NCBI GenBank assembly: GCA_035772735.1
Contig: JASDFA010000010.1
Span: forward strand, 90,729,001-90,793,000
Length of the DNA stretch: 64,000 bases
Source: Datura wrightii
Lineage: Eukaryota; Streptophyta; Magnoliopsida; Solanales; Solanaceae
Direction: 5' to 3'
Part shown: one piece after another, positions 22,701 to 34,678 of the stretch
Numbering within the stretch: the stretch's first letter is position 1
Layout of the letters: each line of letters begins with the position of its first letter
The notes under the pieces: generated by a model
The model's input: the letters and a program-made list of their open reading frames with translations, nothing else
Databases searched by the model: none
What the model was told of the DNA's origin: nothing
Made by a program: the position numbers and the translations under genes

Positions 22701-22829
22701 AACTGTTTTTCATAAACCCTCTTTTTTGGGAGATAATATACCTAAAAAGCTTAAATACTTGTGTTAGTCTATATATTATCATATTCTCTGTTGGTTCGAC
22801 CCCAACCTTTGTTGGGTTTATTATTGATT
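19799..22829 (+). repeat. 3' LTR of element E
   Basis: About 3.03 kb of LTR follow the polypurine tract. The end matches the 5' LTR copy at 16,015-16,320, but homology stops at ATTATTGA (22,829), about 60 bases short of the expected terminal TTATCA, so the distal end is lost. Inside are an A/G-rich tract (20,460-20,700), a cluster of TACGAGTCGTA-like motifs (21,490-21,890) and a likely TATA box at 21,951. Reading frames in it are all short and unconvincing. Confidence 0.75.
21951..21958 (+). promoter_or_regulatory. Likely TATA box of the element E LTR
   Basis: TATAAATA follows a run of T bases and precedes a purine-rich AGTAGAGAGAAGCG stretch that could contain the transcription start. It is the best TATA match in this LTR; assignment is by position and consensus only. 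Confidence 0.4.
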
Positions 22830-24906
22830 TCTCTACCCTCTCCACTCTTAGCATGCAGAGATGAACACTTGAAAATGCAATAAGGAATATACCAAACTAA
22901 TTCATAGATATTTACTTTTGATTTTAATCCTTATTCCTCAGTATCCTCATAATTTGTTCTTCTCAATCTATTTATAATTATTAAAGTTTATAATATTTAA
23001 ACTATCCAGACACACGCATATGTACTACGGCCTCTAGGTGGAACTTGGGCATAAAATATTTGAATGATTGACTACAAAGAGTATGCAATAAAGAAGATGG
23101 GGAAAGTCGATCTTATCTAAGAAAACTATAAAATTTAATTACTATCAAAAGTAACAAAAAAAATAGAATACATGACTCACTCTAAGTATTTATCTTTTAT
23201 TTTAATTTTTTTTTAAAAGTATCCATTTTTAGTTGTAACTAGATGTATGCCAACTTCTCAAAATATATTAAACTTCAAATAGGGACAATTTCTATTTATA
23301 TACCAGAATAAAGATCAAATAAAAAATAATATTTCAAGACTCAATAAGAAAAAAAATAGAAATAAAAAAGATAAAGCAATTACCTAATATCCACCTTACG
23401 ACTATCTCATGGCATGAAAACACCATCTATAAAGAATTTTTCAAAGTCAGTACAACTGTGAATTCAAATAATTTTACGAGCATAAAACACAACACCTAAA
23501 ATTTTAGTGAAGTATATCCAAGTTGAAATATTTCTTTGGATAAGTCAAATTTAACTTCATGTAATTTTCAACCACCATAATTTAAAGGCAGAATAGAAAG
23601 TTAATAGAGAAGATTAAAGTGATGAGAAAATGAGAAATTTAATTTTTAAGAAGGTAGTTAAACACCTCATATAACCTTTTAGGGTGTCTTCGGTAGGGAG
23701 GAAGACACTTTTCAGAAAATACTTTTTAAATTTTTTCATGTTTGGTTGGTCAAAATATTTAAAAAGATTTCTTTTCAGGAAAACAAGTTCCTTAAAAATG
23801 AAAAAATTGACTTATAGTAAAAGTAAGTAAAGTAAGTTTCATAAGTGGAATTTCAAATTAATTATGTCTTTCCCACCCTCAAACACACCTCATCTTCACC
23901 CCCATCATCTATAGAGATGGTTTAGAATGTATACAAATATTTCTAAATAATATACTAACAATAAGAAGTATTTTCATGTATCTCAAATTATTAACTTCTA
24001 AAATCAATTTATCCATTCAAGAAAAGTAATCATATATATTATTTTCGTGATCTCAAGATAATTATCAAGTATTAATCGATGTCTATTTCATGTTTTTATA
24101 ACCTTGAAAATAATATTTCAAATTCTATATGCTAAATTATTTATCCACTATATATTTTTATTTGATCAAAATAATATAAAAATATCTTCAAACATATGTC
24201 ATTCTTAATCATACATATAATTCAAGATATACAGTATGAGAACATCAAATAATATGTATCTACCAAAATATTTGTACATTTTTTATTTTATTAATCACAT
24301 AGGGTAGAAAAATTAAAGAATGAGTTAAAAAAAACCCGATATATTATCACTTTCTCCTTGATATATGGTATTGTCTTCTTCTATTCTAAAGTCAATAACA
24401 TTATTAAGATATCCATGAAATGTTAAAAGTTCTGACTTTTTATATGCTTGTGATGGTTAATGAATTGAAATACTTGTACCTCTTCATTTTTTTCTTTTGT
24501 TTGCATGGGTCGTTAATTTAATATAAATTTATTTATAAATCTTATTGCTCTCAGCATATTGAGATCTAGAGGTTTTAAATTTTATTATACTAAATATATC
24601 CTCTATCTAAAAGAAATTTGAGAACTCCTTTTTTCTTTGTATTTTACTTTTTTAAAAATAAGCATTTTTTCATACCCTTGAATTGTATGTATGATGTTGT
24701 TGAGAGGAATTATTCTAAACTTTTAGAGAATTTTGATTAAGTATGATGAATTTTGACAGTAATTCACTTGAGACTTTTAATTAGATTATTTAGGACGATT
24801 AAGGTATTTTTATTATTTATAATGTTATTTAGGTAATTTAACTTTTATGTTAGAGAGTTCATACTTTTAATATAATATAGATAAGTTACTCAAACCTTTT
24901 AAGAAC
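22830..24906. other. AT-rich region without a recognisable gene
   Basis: About 2 kb of AT-rich sequence with no convincing coding region on either strand. Near 23,690 the phrase GGGTGTCTTCGGTAGGGAGG followed by ACTTTTCAGAAAATAC resembles one terminus of a plant hAT-type MITE, but I could not find a matching inverted end. Confidence 0.4.
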
Positions 24907-25720
24907 ATGACTGAGTTCAATTTCCGTCCTATGTGTGCTAAGATTGATTTGGTGAAACTTGGATTTGTAGATGACTGCTTCTTGGGTGGTTTGGAAGATC
25001 TCCAAGGCCAGACACTATTTTGAGGTCACAGGGTATGATCTGTCAGAGTTTCAAAGTATTACCTCCTTCTCAATCTGGAATATCTACAAGAGGTTGCTAG
25101 ATGAACTACCGAAAGTACATTGGTGAAAATTGATTTTCGATAACCATGTATCCCCTAAATGGAATTTCATGCTTCGATTGGCCATACTAGAGAGGCTAGC
25201 CACCAAAGATAGGTTAGCCAACTAGGGAACAAAAACTGATCGGAAATGTGGACTATGTCATCAACTGGAAGAAATATATCAAGCACCCATTCGTGTTTCA
25301 CATGAGATATGGAGTTCATTACTGAAAATGGTAGTGCATGGAATGTTGAGATTAGTTGGGCAGTAAGACATGGTAGGAATTGATGTTCAGGGGAAGAAAT
25401 ATATAAAAAGACCCTGGCAGTTGTAGTCTACCACCGGTGGATTGAGAGGAATACAAGAATATTTTAAAAGAAGCCTAGGCCTGTTCAAACCTTGGTTAGG
25501 TTGATCGTCCAAGAGGTGCATATGAGAAGTTACATTTTCCCAGATATGCTAGGAATCTATGAACAGTGAATTTCTATCCTTAGCATAGATGTGAGATTCT
25601 AGACGATGAGGGAGTATCAACGACTGGGGCATCTGTCCAGTTGTTTTTATTCTCTACTCTTTTTTTGTACTACAAAAGCTCTTTGGTAATAAAAAAAATA
25701 TTTATTTATCAAAAAAGAAA
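24907..25720 (+). pseudogene. LINE (non-LTR) fragment: RT motif fused to zf-RVT tail
   Basis: The first frame (from 24,907) reads MTEFNFRPMCAKIDLVKLGF then VDDC, matching the conserved end of plant LINE RT palm domains where FADD is expected. Within a few bases the sequence switches to another frame starting near 24,973 that reads the C-terminal zf-RVT region: WNIYKRLLDELPKVHW, PKWNFMLRLAILERLATKDR, then CGLCHQLEE and IWSSLLK. The normal kilobase or so between these motifs is missing. In-frame stops occur at about 25,122 and 25,222. The fragment ends in an A-rich tail with TTTATTTATCAAAAAA near 25,700-25,720, as in LINE 3' ends. It is a dead, 5'-truncated and internally deleted copy. Confidence 0.7.
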
Positions 25721-25797
25721 ATCTAAGTCAGTAATTCTAATTGATTTCTTTTCTACTAAACAGATCTCTTAACTTTGCATAAACATTATTACATTGA

Positions 25798-26106
25798 CTA
25801 AAACCACATATATTTTTTTGGAGTATAATTATATGATGCATTTATAAGTTCTTGATTTTCTTGAGAATCTACAACTGATTTTTCGCTAATTTCCTTTCTT
25901 TCTTCTTCTATTTGGATTATATCATCTAACTCAACTAAGTTAGTGGCTTGTTCATTTAAAGAACAATCTCCTACATTTTTTGATTTAATTTTGGTATTAT
26001 TTTTCAAAAATTTGTCAAGAGCTCCTTTTTGAGATTTTATCAATTTATCAATTTTTCTTTATCTTTTATGTTTATAATGATTACATTCATATTTTCTAGT
26101 TGACAT
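25798..26106 (-). pseudogene. hAT-type (zinc-finger MYM1-like) transposase N-terminal fragment
   Basis: From an ATG at 26,106 the minus strand reads MSTRKYECNHYKHKR, a stop, then RKIDKLIKSQKGALDKFLKN, followed by an acidic, low-complexity stretch. The combination of an (S)xRKYE start and a KSQKGALDKF motif is characteristic of plant hAT-like proteins annotated as zinc finger MYM-type 1-like. The downstream TTF zinc finger and dimerisation domains are absent; the frame ends at 25,798. It is best read as a 5' fragment of a domesticated-type or dead transposase gene. An alternative is chance similarity of a short, lysine-rich peptide. Confidence 0.55.
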
Positions 26107-26769
26107 ATTAAAATTATAGCAAATATTTTTAAAAAAATCTACAATATCAAATTAAAATGAAAACAAATATAAGAAACATAAATGATATTAGAAAGTTAGA
26201 ACAATATTAGCTGATTCAAGAAATATTAAGACTTATTCCAAAATATTTTTTTGGATAATTCAAAATATTCTTTTCAGAATTTGAAACATGAACTATGCTC
26301 TTTTCAAGTTAAAATTATCAAAATCCTTAACTTTTCAATTGTTCAATTAAGAACTCTTGAACATAGAGAGAGAAAGAAAGGAAGAATAGAGAGAGAGGAT
26401 GAAATATGAAAATTGAGAAAGAGTGGGATAAAAATAAAATAATGCGACTTGAAAAGCTAAAAAAAAAAGACCAATGTTTTTTATAGGAAAAATAAAAAGT
26501 GATTGGTCATTTACTTATCAAATCATCCATATGCTTAAATTCCCTATTTTTAAGTTTTTTTATTATTGTTAATCTATTTTTAAGAAACCATATCTACCTT
26601 ATTTCCTATCTAGAAAGGTTCCTTCCTTTTATATAAAAAAGTTACTCTTTGTAAAGTAGTATAACTTTCTTTTTAAAAAAAATCTATCAATTCAGTAATT
26701 ACTAAAAAAAATGAGGGCCCCAAATTAGATGGCCTTTTTGCCAAAGCTATTCGGCCGACCCTGCAAAGG
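26107..26769. other. AT-rich spacer without a gene
   Basis: No coding region recognised. There is a GA-rich stretch near 26,360-26,450 and long A/T runs. The last 50 bases (GGGCCCCAAATTAG onwards) lead into the duplicated segment. Confidence 0.4.
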
Positions 26770-27880
26770 TGATGGAGAAAGAATGATGGACACGCTTAGT
26801 AAATCCATTAAGCTTGTAATACTTTTTGTTGTTTCAATCATTATTTTTTCATCATGTCTTTTAAAAGTATTTCCTAGTTATTTATTTTTTTCTCATTGTT
26901 CATCTCTATATGTAATTGTTATAATGTTAATGATATATGAAGGATATTATATTTAAGTCCAGTCAACCTTATTATATGTACCATTCTTTCATTTCATAAA
27001 AAGACCGAGTTATATACAGCCAATGAAGTATAAGAGTCATGTGGACTAAGGTTCAAATTATTATAGAGAAAAAACACTTTGATTTCTTCTCGTATGTATA
27101 AACTTCAGTGGACAGAGGTACTATATAGATGTTCTGGCCGGAGGAAGCATGTAGACCATGAATCAATCGAGGTTCGCTTAAATTAACCCCAAAATCTCAA
27201 CTACCCAAAAAACCTATTTATATATATAAGATTTTGATTTTTGTACAGTAAACCTACTTGTGAAATGGATAGTATCCCATACACTCAAAAGAATATCATT
27301 AATCTATCAATAACTAGTAAGTCTTTTGCCACAATTTTAGTCAATCACTTTTCACGTAGTGTTTCTCCAATTAGGATGAGTATACTATCCAAAGAAATAC
27401 CTACAAAATATATATTGGATCTCATACACTTGCGTTCGACTCATGCACTATACATGTTTATTACGCACTGTCACCATTCTTTAGTATTACTACTAGATCT
27501 CTTTCTCTATAATCATCGTTGCCATTGCCTCCGTGTTGTACAAACCCGACAAAAACAACCTCCGCTCCTTCATAAACTTTAACAATCTTAACTCCTTATA
27601 CTTCTACTATTGCTTGTGTAGCTCAAAGGGGTGATTTTTTGATGATTGTAAAATGCTTGTTCCGTAAAATTGTCAGTCCACCTATGTTTACTTGAATTTC
27701 TTATGAAATGACCATTATTATCATGTAATATGTTAGTTGCAAGGACATACTCTCTATATGTAATACTACTTATTTGAATTGTCTCCTATACTATCTACAA
27801 ATTTCACTTATTAACTTTTTCAATTGGTAAATATAGAAATTTTGTGGGAATTTGGCCAATAATTCACAGATCAAGAAAAT
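26770..27880 (+). repeat. Duplicated segment, copy 1 (uninterrupted)
   Basis: About 1.1 kb aligns collinearly with a second copy at 30,912-31,826 continuing at 42,240-42,440. Shared landmarks include GATGGAGAAAGAATGATGGACA, GAAGCATGTAGACCATGAA, AAGAATATCATTAATC, TTACTACTAGATCT and TTGTACAAACCCGACAA. Identity is roughly 75-80% by eye. No conserved coding frame links the two copies: an open stretch at 26,729-26,956 is not preserved in copy 2. Around 27,715-27,735 it provides the pre-insertion state for retroelement A2. Confidence 0.65.
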
Positions 27881-29890
27881 AAAGGACGAGGAGACAAATT
27901 GATGCATATATTTTACAAATTTGAATAATTTTTTCTTTCATTATCTTAGGTCTAATCATACTCACATCACTAGAAAATAGTCCTATTTTTAGTCTTGACC
28001 ATCAACAAAGCTCCAACCTAAGTACAACAATTAAATTTAAGTCATAGCCAGAAAGCAAATAAGAGAGTAATGGAAGAAATTGAGCAATTCTTCATAGTAT
28101 AATGCAAATTTAGATCTTTTCCAAAAAAAAAAATTTATCCTGTAATTAAAGTTAAAGTCTACTACTTTATGACTAGCTTATATTGTGAGGAGGGTATGCT
28201 TCCAAACTAACATATGAAATTTCGGTTAAAGGATAAGCTCTCGAGATTAGGCTAATACCAAACCTTAAATCGGTCAAATGTATATCTAGTTAAGCACATT
28301 ATCCTAAAATATTTTTAAAATGAAAAATTTAATGTTTAACTACTCTATCATATGGTATTATTACTACATTTGTTTTTATTAGGGAAATGGAGCTTCATGC
28401 TGAATACTTTTAAGTCGAGGGACAATATGAGTGACATAGATGTTAACTATTACTCACAACCATGAAAAATAAGAAATTAATTTTCAAACCTTTAGTATTT
28501 CTTATTGATTCAAATCCAGACAACCAAATTTCTTTATTTTTCCTCCTTCTATACACTGTGTAAAAGTGTATATACATCGCTAGCTACATTGATGAACCTT
28601 TTTTTGTTATTTTTAGTCGTAATATATTTTTAAGATCAGTCCAAATATCCACAAAAAAACTTTAAATATTATATAAACTCTTTTTAGACTATCTCCATTA
28701 GGTTTAAATAACTCCACTATAAACTTGTCACAAAAATAAATTCAAACAACTTATTTAAACTTGTTCGACAATGGAGAACTACCCTTCTAATATGATTTTC
28801 ACTATCCAAATCTAAAAATCAGCTTTTTAACAATGACTTGAATCCAAATACAACAATAAATTCAAAGTTTTTCAAGTAACAATCAATAGGGCACACAATC
28901 TTTAGATTAAACTTCAATGAAATTAAACGAACTCAAAAATGGAGATTCTCGAATTGTCCCTCCTAATCCTAACCTAACGGAAAATAAAAAGGACTAATTT
29001 TCTTCTTAAAAAGGTGCAAAAAGTGTAGACTAAGTATGGAAAATACATGTACTCAGCAGCATCATCGATCTACTCTAAATACCGATAATGAGGATTGGTC
29101 TTACATTGCTTACTTCCACGCTTCCCAATAATTGAAGTAAAAACAAATATTAATTTCTATGGACACATTATTTTTTTCTATATTTTATCTTGCATATATA
29201 TAATAGTACATAGATTCACAATTAGTTAATACAACTATCATCTATTAATACTGCCAGCCATACGTTGCATTAATTTTGTTGGATTTATAATTTTATGAAG
29301 AGACCAACAAAACACATTATTTTAGATAAAAATTTGTATAGGTATTAATTTCTCGAATAACACAAATAAATAACACCCTCAGTGTATAAGCTAGTTGTTT
29401 TTAATCCAATCTTATGGACTATGGAATAACAATATTTAAAACGTCATAATTATGTTAATATTTAATAGTCCACATAATAAAATCTATATTATATTTGACT
29501 TTATTTAACTACCGAGAAGTCTAATAAGCTAGCACTATAACTAAATTAATATTAACTTAGGATCATTACTTCAAATGTACCTGAATAAGAAAATCATTAA
29601 TGCATTGATAAAATGAAATCGAAAGAGATACATTTAGTTTTTCTTTGTTTTACTTTAGTAAAATATTATATATCTTTCGGTGACAAATTAATTAGACTAT
29701 GTTTCTAACTTAATACACCCAAGATGTTCTATAAAAAAGTTGTTCATTTGCATTTGCCAGGTCGGGATATTATTCTATTTTGGAATGTAATTAATAAATA
29801 ACTTTAAAACAAGATTGTGCAATTATTTTATTCCTAAAATTGCCAATTATCTGAATAAACTTTCAATTATTTAAATATATGGTCATTCCA
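27881..29890. other. AT-rich region without a recognisable gene
   Basis: Both strands were read for conserved protein or RNA motifs and none was recognised. The base composition is strongly AT-rich with short homopolymer runs. Confidence 0.4.
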
Positions 29891-29894
29891 TCCA

Positions 29895-29940
29895 TCTACC
29901 TATCTATCTGTCTCTCTCTCTCTCCCCCTCTCTCTCTCTA
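29895..29940 (+). repeat. CT-rich microsatellite
   Basis: CTATCTATCTGTCTCTCTCT followed by further CTC repeats; it lies exactly at the outer edge of the left arm of the MADS-like inverted repeat. Confidence 0.8.
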
Positions 29941-30378
29941 CAACGTTGTAACTAGAATCAATTTCATTTTCATTGAGTTAAGGTTGGTCCTCTTAATGAT
30001 AGATAACTTTAACAAACTATTAGTTTCTCTAACATCATGTTTATCGAATCGTTTTTCTGCCTCAACAATTTGATTGAAGAGGTTCTAAATTTCCTTCTCC
30101 TTTACCAGTTTCTCTATTATGTTAATATAATTTTCATGGGCATTCACTGTTTATCCAAGGTAGTTCTCATGCTTGAACAACTTGTTTAGCCTTTCATTCT
30201 CAAGAAAAGCTAAATAGTCCTTTACTATATCTTTAGCCTGGTATAGAGATGCCAAAAGCATTGTTTACTCTGGTGTAAAAATAATTAGACCGATTTCTAT
30301 GTCACATAGAATGTACATCTCTTTTTCTTTCTTATATAGTGATTCTAATGACTTATCTAGAATAAAAATTTTCATTAT
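29940..30378 (-). pseudogene. MADS-box-like pseudogene, left (minus-strand) arm of inverted repeat
   Basis: Read on the minus strand, this arm gives SLESLYKKEKEMYILCDIEI then GLIIFTPE, which matches the second half of a MADS domain (the KKAxELSILCD(x)E(x)xxIIF core that shapes the helix and first beta strand). After stops it continues with KDYLAFLENERLNKLFKHEN, NAHENYINIIEKL and NLFNQIVEAEKRFDKHD, resembling the region after the domain in type I (AGAMOUS-like) plant MADS proteins. The first half of the DNA-binding domain is degenerate and at least three stops interrupt the frame. The matching copy lies on the plus strand at 30,434-30,905. Assignment to the type I class is inference. Confidence 0.55.
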
Positions 30379-30433
30379 TAGATCTAAATCCCCCTTTCTA
30401 TTCATATTTGGTTAAAAAAGAAGAATAAGAAGT

Positions 30434-30905
30434 ATGACTACACGAAATCTCTATCTTATAACAAAAAGTTTTATTCTAGATAAGACATTAAAATCACTAT
30501 ATAAGAAAGCTAAAGAGATGTCTATTCTATGTGATATAGAAATCGATCGAATTATTTTTACTCTAGGAGTAAACAATGCTTTTTGCATCTCTATCCCAGG
30601 CTAAAGATATAAAAAAGGACTATTTAGCCTTTCCTAAGAACAAAAGGCTAAACAAGTCATTCAAGCATTAGAACTACCTTGAATTAACAGTGAATGCCCA
30701 TAAAAATTATATTAACGAAATAGAGAAATTGTCTAAGGAGAAGGAAATGGAGAATTTCTTCAACCAAATTATTGAGGCAGAAAAATGATTTGATAAAAAT
30801 GATGTCAGAGAATTAATGGTGTGTAAAAGTTATTTGTCGATAAGAGGACCAGCCTTAATGAAAGAAAGAAACAGCTCAATGAAAATTAAATTTCTTGTAA
30901 TTATA
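30434..30905 (+). pseudogene. MADS-box-like pseudogene, right (plus-strand) arm of inverted repeat
   Basis: The plus strand reads MTTRNLYLITKSFILDKTLK, then SLYKKAKEMSILCDIEIDRI and IF, preserving the TRN and KKAKEMSILCD landmarks of a MADS domain. A stop follows near 30,602. After it come NKSF(K)H, NAHKNYINEIEKLSKEKEME, NFFNQIIEAEK, another stop and FDKNDVRELM. It is alignable over its whole length with the minus-strand arm at 29,940-30,378. There is no start codon in proper MADS context and no full domain, so it is not expected to encode a working transcription factor. It directly joins the second copy of the duplicated segment at about 30,912. Confidence 0.55.
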
Positions 30906-30911
30906 ACATTG

Positions 30912-31826
30912 ATGGAGAAGAGAATGATAGACATGCTTAGGATGTTTATTAAGAATATAATATTTTTTTATTTTTTCATCTTTTTTTTTAATAGCATTTT
31001 CTAGTTATGAATTTTGTTCTCATTGTTCATCTATATATGTTATTATTATCATTTTAATGATATATGAAGGATATTATGTTTAACTCCAGTCAATCTTATT
31101 ATACATATCCTTTTAAGATTTCATAAAAAGACGATGTTATATGCGGTGGATAAAGTATAAGAGTCATGCAGTCTAAGGATCAAATTCTTACAAAGAAAAA
31201 ACACTATGATTTCTTTTTATATGTCAAAACTTTCATGGATAGAGGTACCATATACATGTATTAGTTAGAGGAAGCATGTAGACCATGAAATTTGTTGATG
31301 TGCCCAAACTAATCCCCACACTTCGATTACCCCCAAAACCTAGTTATAAGTGTAAAATTTAAATTTTTGTACAATAAAACTATTTATGCAATAGATACTA
31401 ATCCCGAACACACAAAAGAATATCATTAATCAATCAATAACTAGTAATCTTTTACCACAATTTAATCTATCACTTTTCATGTAATGTTTTTCTAATTAGA
31501 ATGAGTATACTAACTAAATAAATACTCATATAATATACATTGGATCTCATATGCTCGTGTTCAATTCATGTAATATAATTATTTATTGCGCACTATCACC
31601 ATTCTTCAGCGTTACTACTAGATCTTTTTCGATGCCACTGTGTTGTACAAACCCAACAACAACCTCTACTTATTCTCAAACTTTAACAATAATAACTCCT
31701 TATACTTCAAACATTTCTTGTGAAGCTTGAAGGGGTAATTTGTTGAAGATTGTAGATTGCTTGTTGTGTAAAAATGGTAGTCCGCCTATATTTTACTTGA
31801 ATTCGTTACGGAATGACCATTTTTAT
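30912..31826 (+). repeat. Duplicated segment, copy 2, part before element A2
   Basis: Collinear with 26,770-27,725 (see landmarks there). It ends at TTTAT, the left target duplication of element A2, and resumes after the element at 42,240. Confidence 0.65.
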
Positions 31827-34409
31827 TGTCACACCCCACCTTGGGAGGGGGCATGACTGGCACCTGGTGCCCTACTAAGACCTAACCTGCTAGACTGCTA
31901 AGCCTGGGCGCAACTGGCGCCTGGCTGGCTCTAACTCACATTTCTGAAAACAAAGGGCTATATAACGGCTGTAAATACAGCCCCCGGCCCATTGGCCTAT
32001 AGCCTTCTGTACATGTCTTAGCAGCTAGCCAGAAACGTAGTAATTCAGGGAAACCTATACGGGCCGACAAGGCCGCCATGCTGTCTAGTTATCTGCAACT
32101 TAATCATACAACACAAAAAGAAGCTACATGACCGGCAAGGTCACCACTACTGACAACTATGGCCCCACACGACCATTACAAAAGTAAGAAAGAGTGAAGA
32201 CAACTATACAACTGCACGGCCCCACGCGACCGGCTCAGCTGACCACAGGGATTTCATACAGAATGCAAGCCTCTAGGAATAGTAATAGAACTGATCGGGA
32301 CAGGGCCCCGACCTACCCATGCTATATACAACAAAAGGAACTGAACTACACCTCTGAAATTCAGCCTCCGGATGACTGGAGCTGAATACTCAACCGTTGA
32401 CAGGGAGTCATGTAGAATCGCCTGCTCATCTAGGAATACCTGCAGGCAAGTAATGCAGCGCCCCACTGGGCGTCAGTACCACTGGTACTGAGTATGTAAA
32501 GCAACTGAAATAATATAACTGAAAACAACATCTGAAAGTAATAATATGACTGATGAAGCAGAAGTAGGAGGAATAACTTAACTGTCTGATGAAGTAGATC
32601 GTACCTGTTCTTACTGATACCGAAGGAAGTAGGAATCATACCTGGAGGCATACCATTCTACTACCAACCCACTCGCGTCTAATATAACATAGCATAGCAT
32701 ACATAACATAACATAGCACACACAAACCTTACCCGGCCCCCATAAGCCAGGAGGTACAATCAACACAGAATCTATGCCCCTACCCCGGTCATCCCATCTC
32801 CTATAATGGCTGTAAGCATCCTACCGGTCCCTGGGTATGCACTTGGGCTCGCTGAGCCCCTGACTATAATTGTATCTGAGTCCGAAGGACTCTAAATCAA
32901 CACCCCGGGCGTACCCGCTCGACGGGGGTGTATAAGGGCCGACCAAGGCACAATATGGGGAAACTGGCATCCCATCTTCGTCCCCTTGCGGGACGGCATA
33001 TCACTCCGTAGAGCGACGTATCCTCGTCCTCTGGCGGACGAGTCGATACAGCTATTAACCCTGGGCGGTCAGGGATGCTAGGTAATCCAACCCCAATCAA
33101 TACAATGGTCTCAACTAATCATGCTGTCTGTGTATCTCATAAGCTAAGATTAACAGGTGCAGGGTATCGTATAAATCACATACTGAGCTAATAATAGTAA
33201 TCTGTCAGTGTCTGATACATGCTGAGACAGGTAAGTGTAAATGTAAATATAGCCTCCTGTCAAACTATACTGGGGTAAAATTTATACGAGGAGGTGTTTC
33301 TGCTGAAAGCTATACTGTTTACTAAGTTTCTGTGGTAACATAATTTCCTATTTCTAACATGCTTTCTAAACCATATACAGTTACTATTCTATATCTGGAA
33401 TGCTTTACTGATACTATACTACCTTGCGAGGCTTCGGCTAAACACAACAATATCTTAACATGGCATATTACATCACATACTGAATATACTGGGCAACCTT
33501 AACCACTCATGCCCGAATCTAAATTGTACGGATAGGTATCGTACACGTTACAACCCAAAACTTCTCATATTGCACCAATATTCAAAATAGCACGATAATC
33601 GATTTCTAAACATGCAACTGGCCTGTAAATTACGATACTGCTTCGAGGTTACTCAACTTGCTGAGGAAACTTAGCTTTACATACCTTATCTTTGAATGTT
33701 CGTCCGTCGGACGAGGCTCAGCTGGTACTTCAACTATTTTCTCCCAACTACATTCATAAATACGTCAATCAGTACTAAATACAACGTTATTGTAAAGAGC
33801 GACGTTACTTTCGATTTAATTTATAGCCTAAACTTAGGCTTATCGAAAGACGGTCGAAAACTCGCTATTTTTCAGCGGCCCAGAAGGGAGAAATATTTAC
33901 TTCTCATCTAGGAACACATAGACATTAATTTAGAGCAATTCTACTTACTTTAGTTCGGCGACTTGCCAATTCGTCGGCCGTATTTCGCGAAACTAACTCC
34001 GTAGAAATGCTCTCTGCTGCTAAATACCTTGGTATCTAGGATTAATTTGGGTTTGGGCAGCGTTTGGCAGCGTAATCGGACGAAAATATTTAATTTCCTT
34101 CATCTTCCCTCAGTTTACCTACGTTTTCTGGAAATTTATGAAGTATATAATGATCTCAAACCGCAGTGGGGGCTTTATATAGTTGGCCCTGGACAAGGGC
34201 AACGTGTCACGGAGCCATCGCGGAGGCCTCACCTCCGTGACACGCTGCCATCGCGGAGGGGCTCTGCCTCGGCTCCTCCCGCGATGGTTCGACGGGTTTC
34301 TCGTCCGATCTTTTTCCCGGGCCTCTCCCTAGCACGTATGGCTTTCAAATATGCTTAACCAACGTGCGAATAGGTCGTCTAAGTGCCGGGAATTCTACGG
34401 GGTATAACA
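31827..34409 (-). repeat. 3' LTR of element A2
   Basis: 2,583 bp, TG...CA ends (TGTCACACCCC to GGGGTATAACA on the plus strand). It adjoins the polypurine tract at 34,411-34,422. A TATA-like CTATATAAAG (minus strand) is at 34,173-34,182, with GC-rich inverted repeats at 34,203-34,288. Confidence 0.9.
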
Positions 34410-34410
34410 T

Positions 34411-34422
34411 TCTCCCCCCCTT
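34411..34422 (-). other. Polypurine tract of element A2
   Basis: On the minus strand this reads AAGGGGGGGAGA, directly before the 3' LTR, preceded by ATTCGAGGACGAATGTTC as in elements B and D. Confidence 0.85.
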
Positions 34423-34678
34423 AGGAACATTCGTCCTCGAATGTATACTGCTATCTAGAGGACTGCTTACTTTACCTTCTGGGAAAATTTTGGCAGAGTT
34501 TCCCCTGTAATATGGACTATCGCAAGGACCTGAAACGCAGAAAAAGTCCAACACAGGCACTGCACACAATGTTCTACAATCCACTGGACAACTAAGTATT
34601 ACTTCTTTCTTTATCATTGACAACATACATATCATAAAGTACTGTATAAGTAATGATATGGACATACCTGTCGTCTGA

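Larger units (their letters stand above)
29940..30912. repeat. Large inverted repeat (~440 bp arms, ~85 bp spacer)
   Basis: The left arm (29,940-30,378) and right arm (30,464-30,912) are reverse complements at roughly 85% identity by eye. Examples are TATAGTGATTCTAATGACTT against its complement around 30,485-30,505, and GTTTAGCCTTTCATTCTC against GAACAAAAGGCTAAAC. A transcript across both arms would fold into a long imperfect hairpin. Confidence 0.8.

Noticed and set aside
23690..23840. A complete MITE starting GGGTGTCTTCGGTAGG
   Set aside because: Only one terminus could be recognised; no inverted partner or target duplication was found.
26729..26956. 75-codon frame with hydrophobic stretch as a small membrane protein gene
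   Set aside because: The frame is not conserved in the duplicate copy at 30,900-31,080 and no family was recognised.
32194..32466. Short open frames on both strands, repeated at 40,018-40,290
   Set aside because: They lie in the two A2 LTRs; duplication reflects the LTR pair, not a conserved gene.
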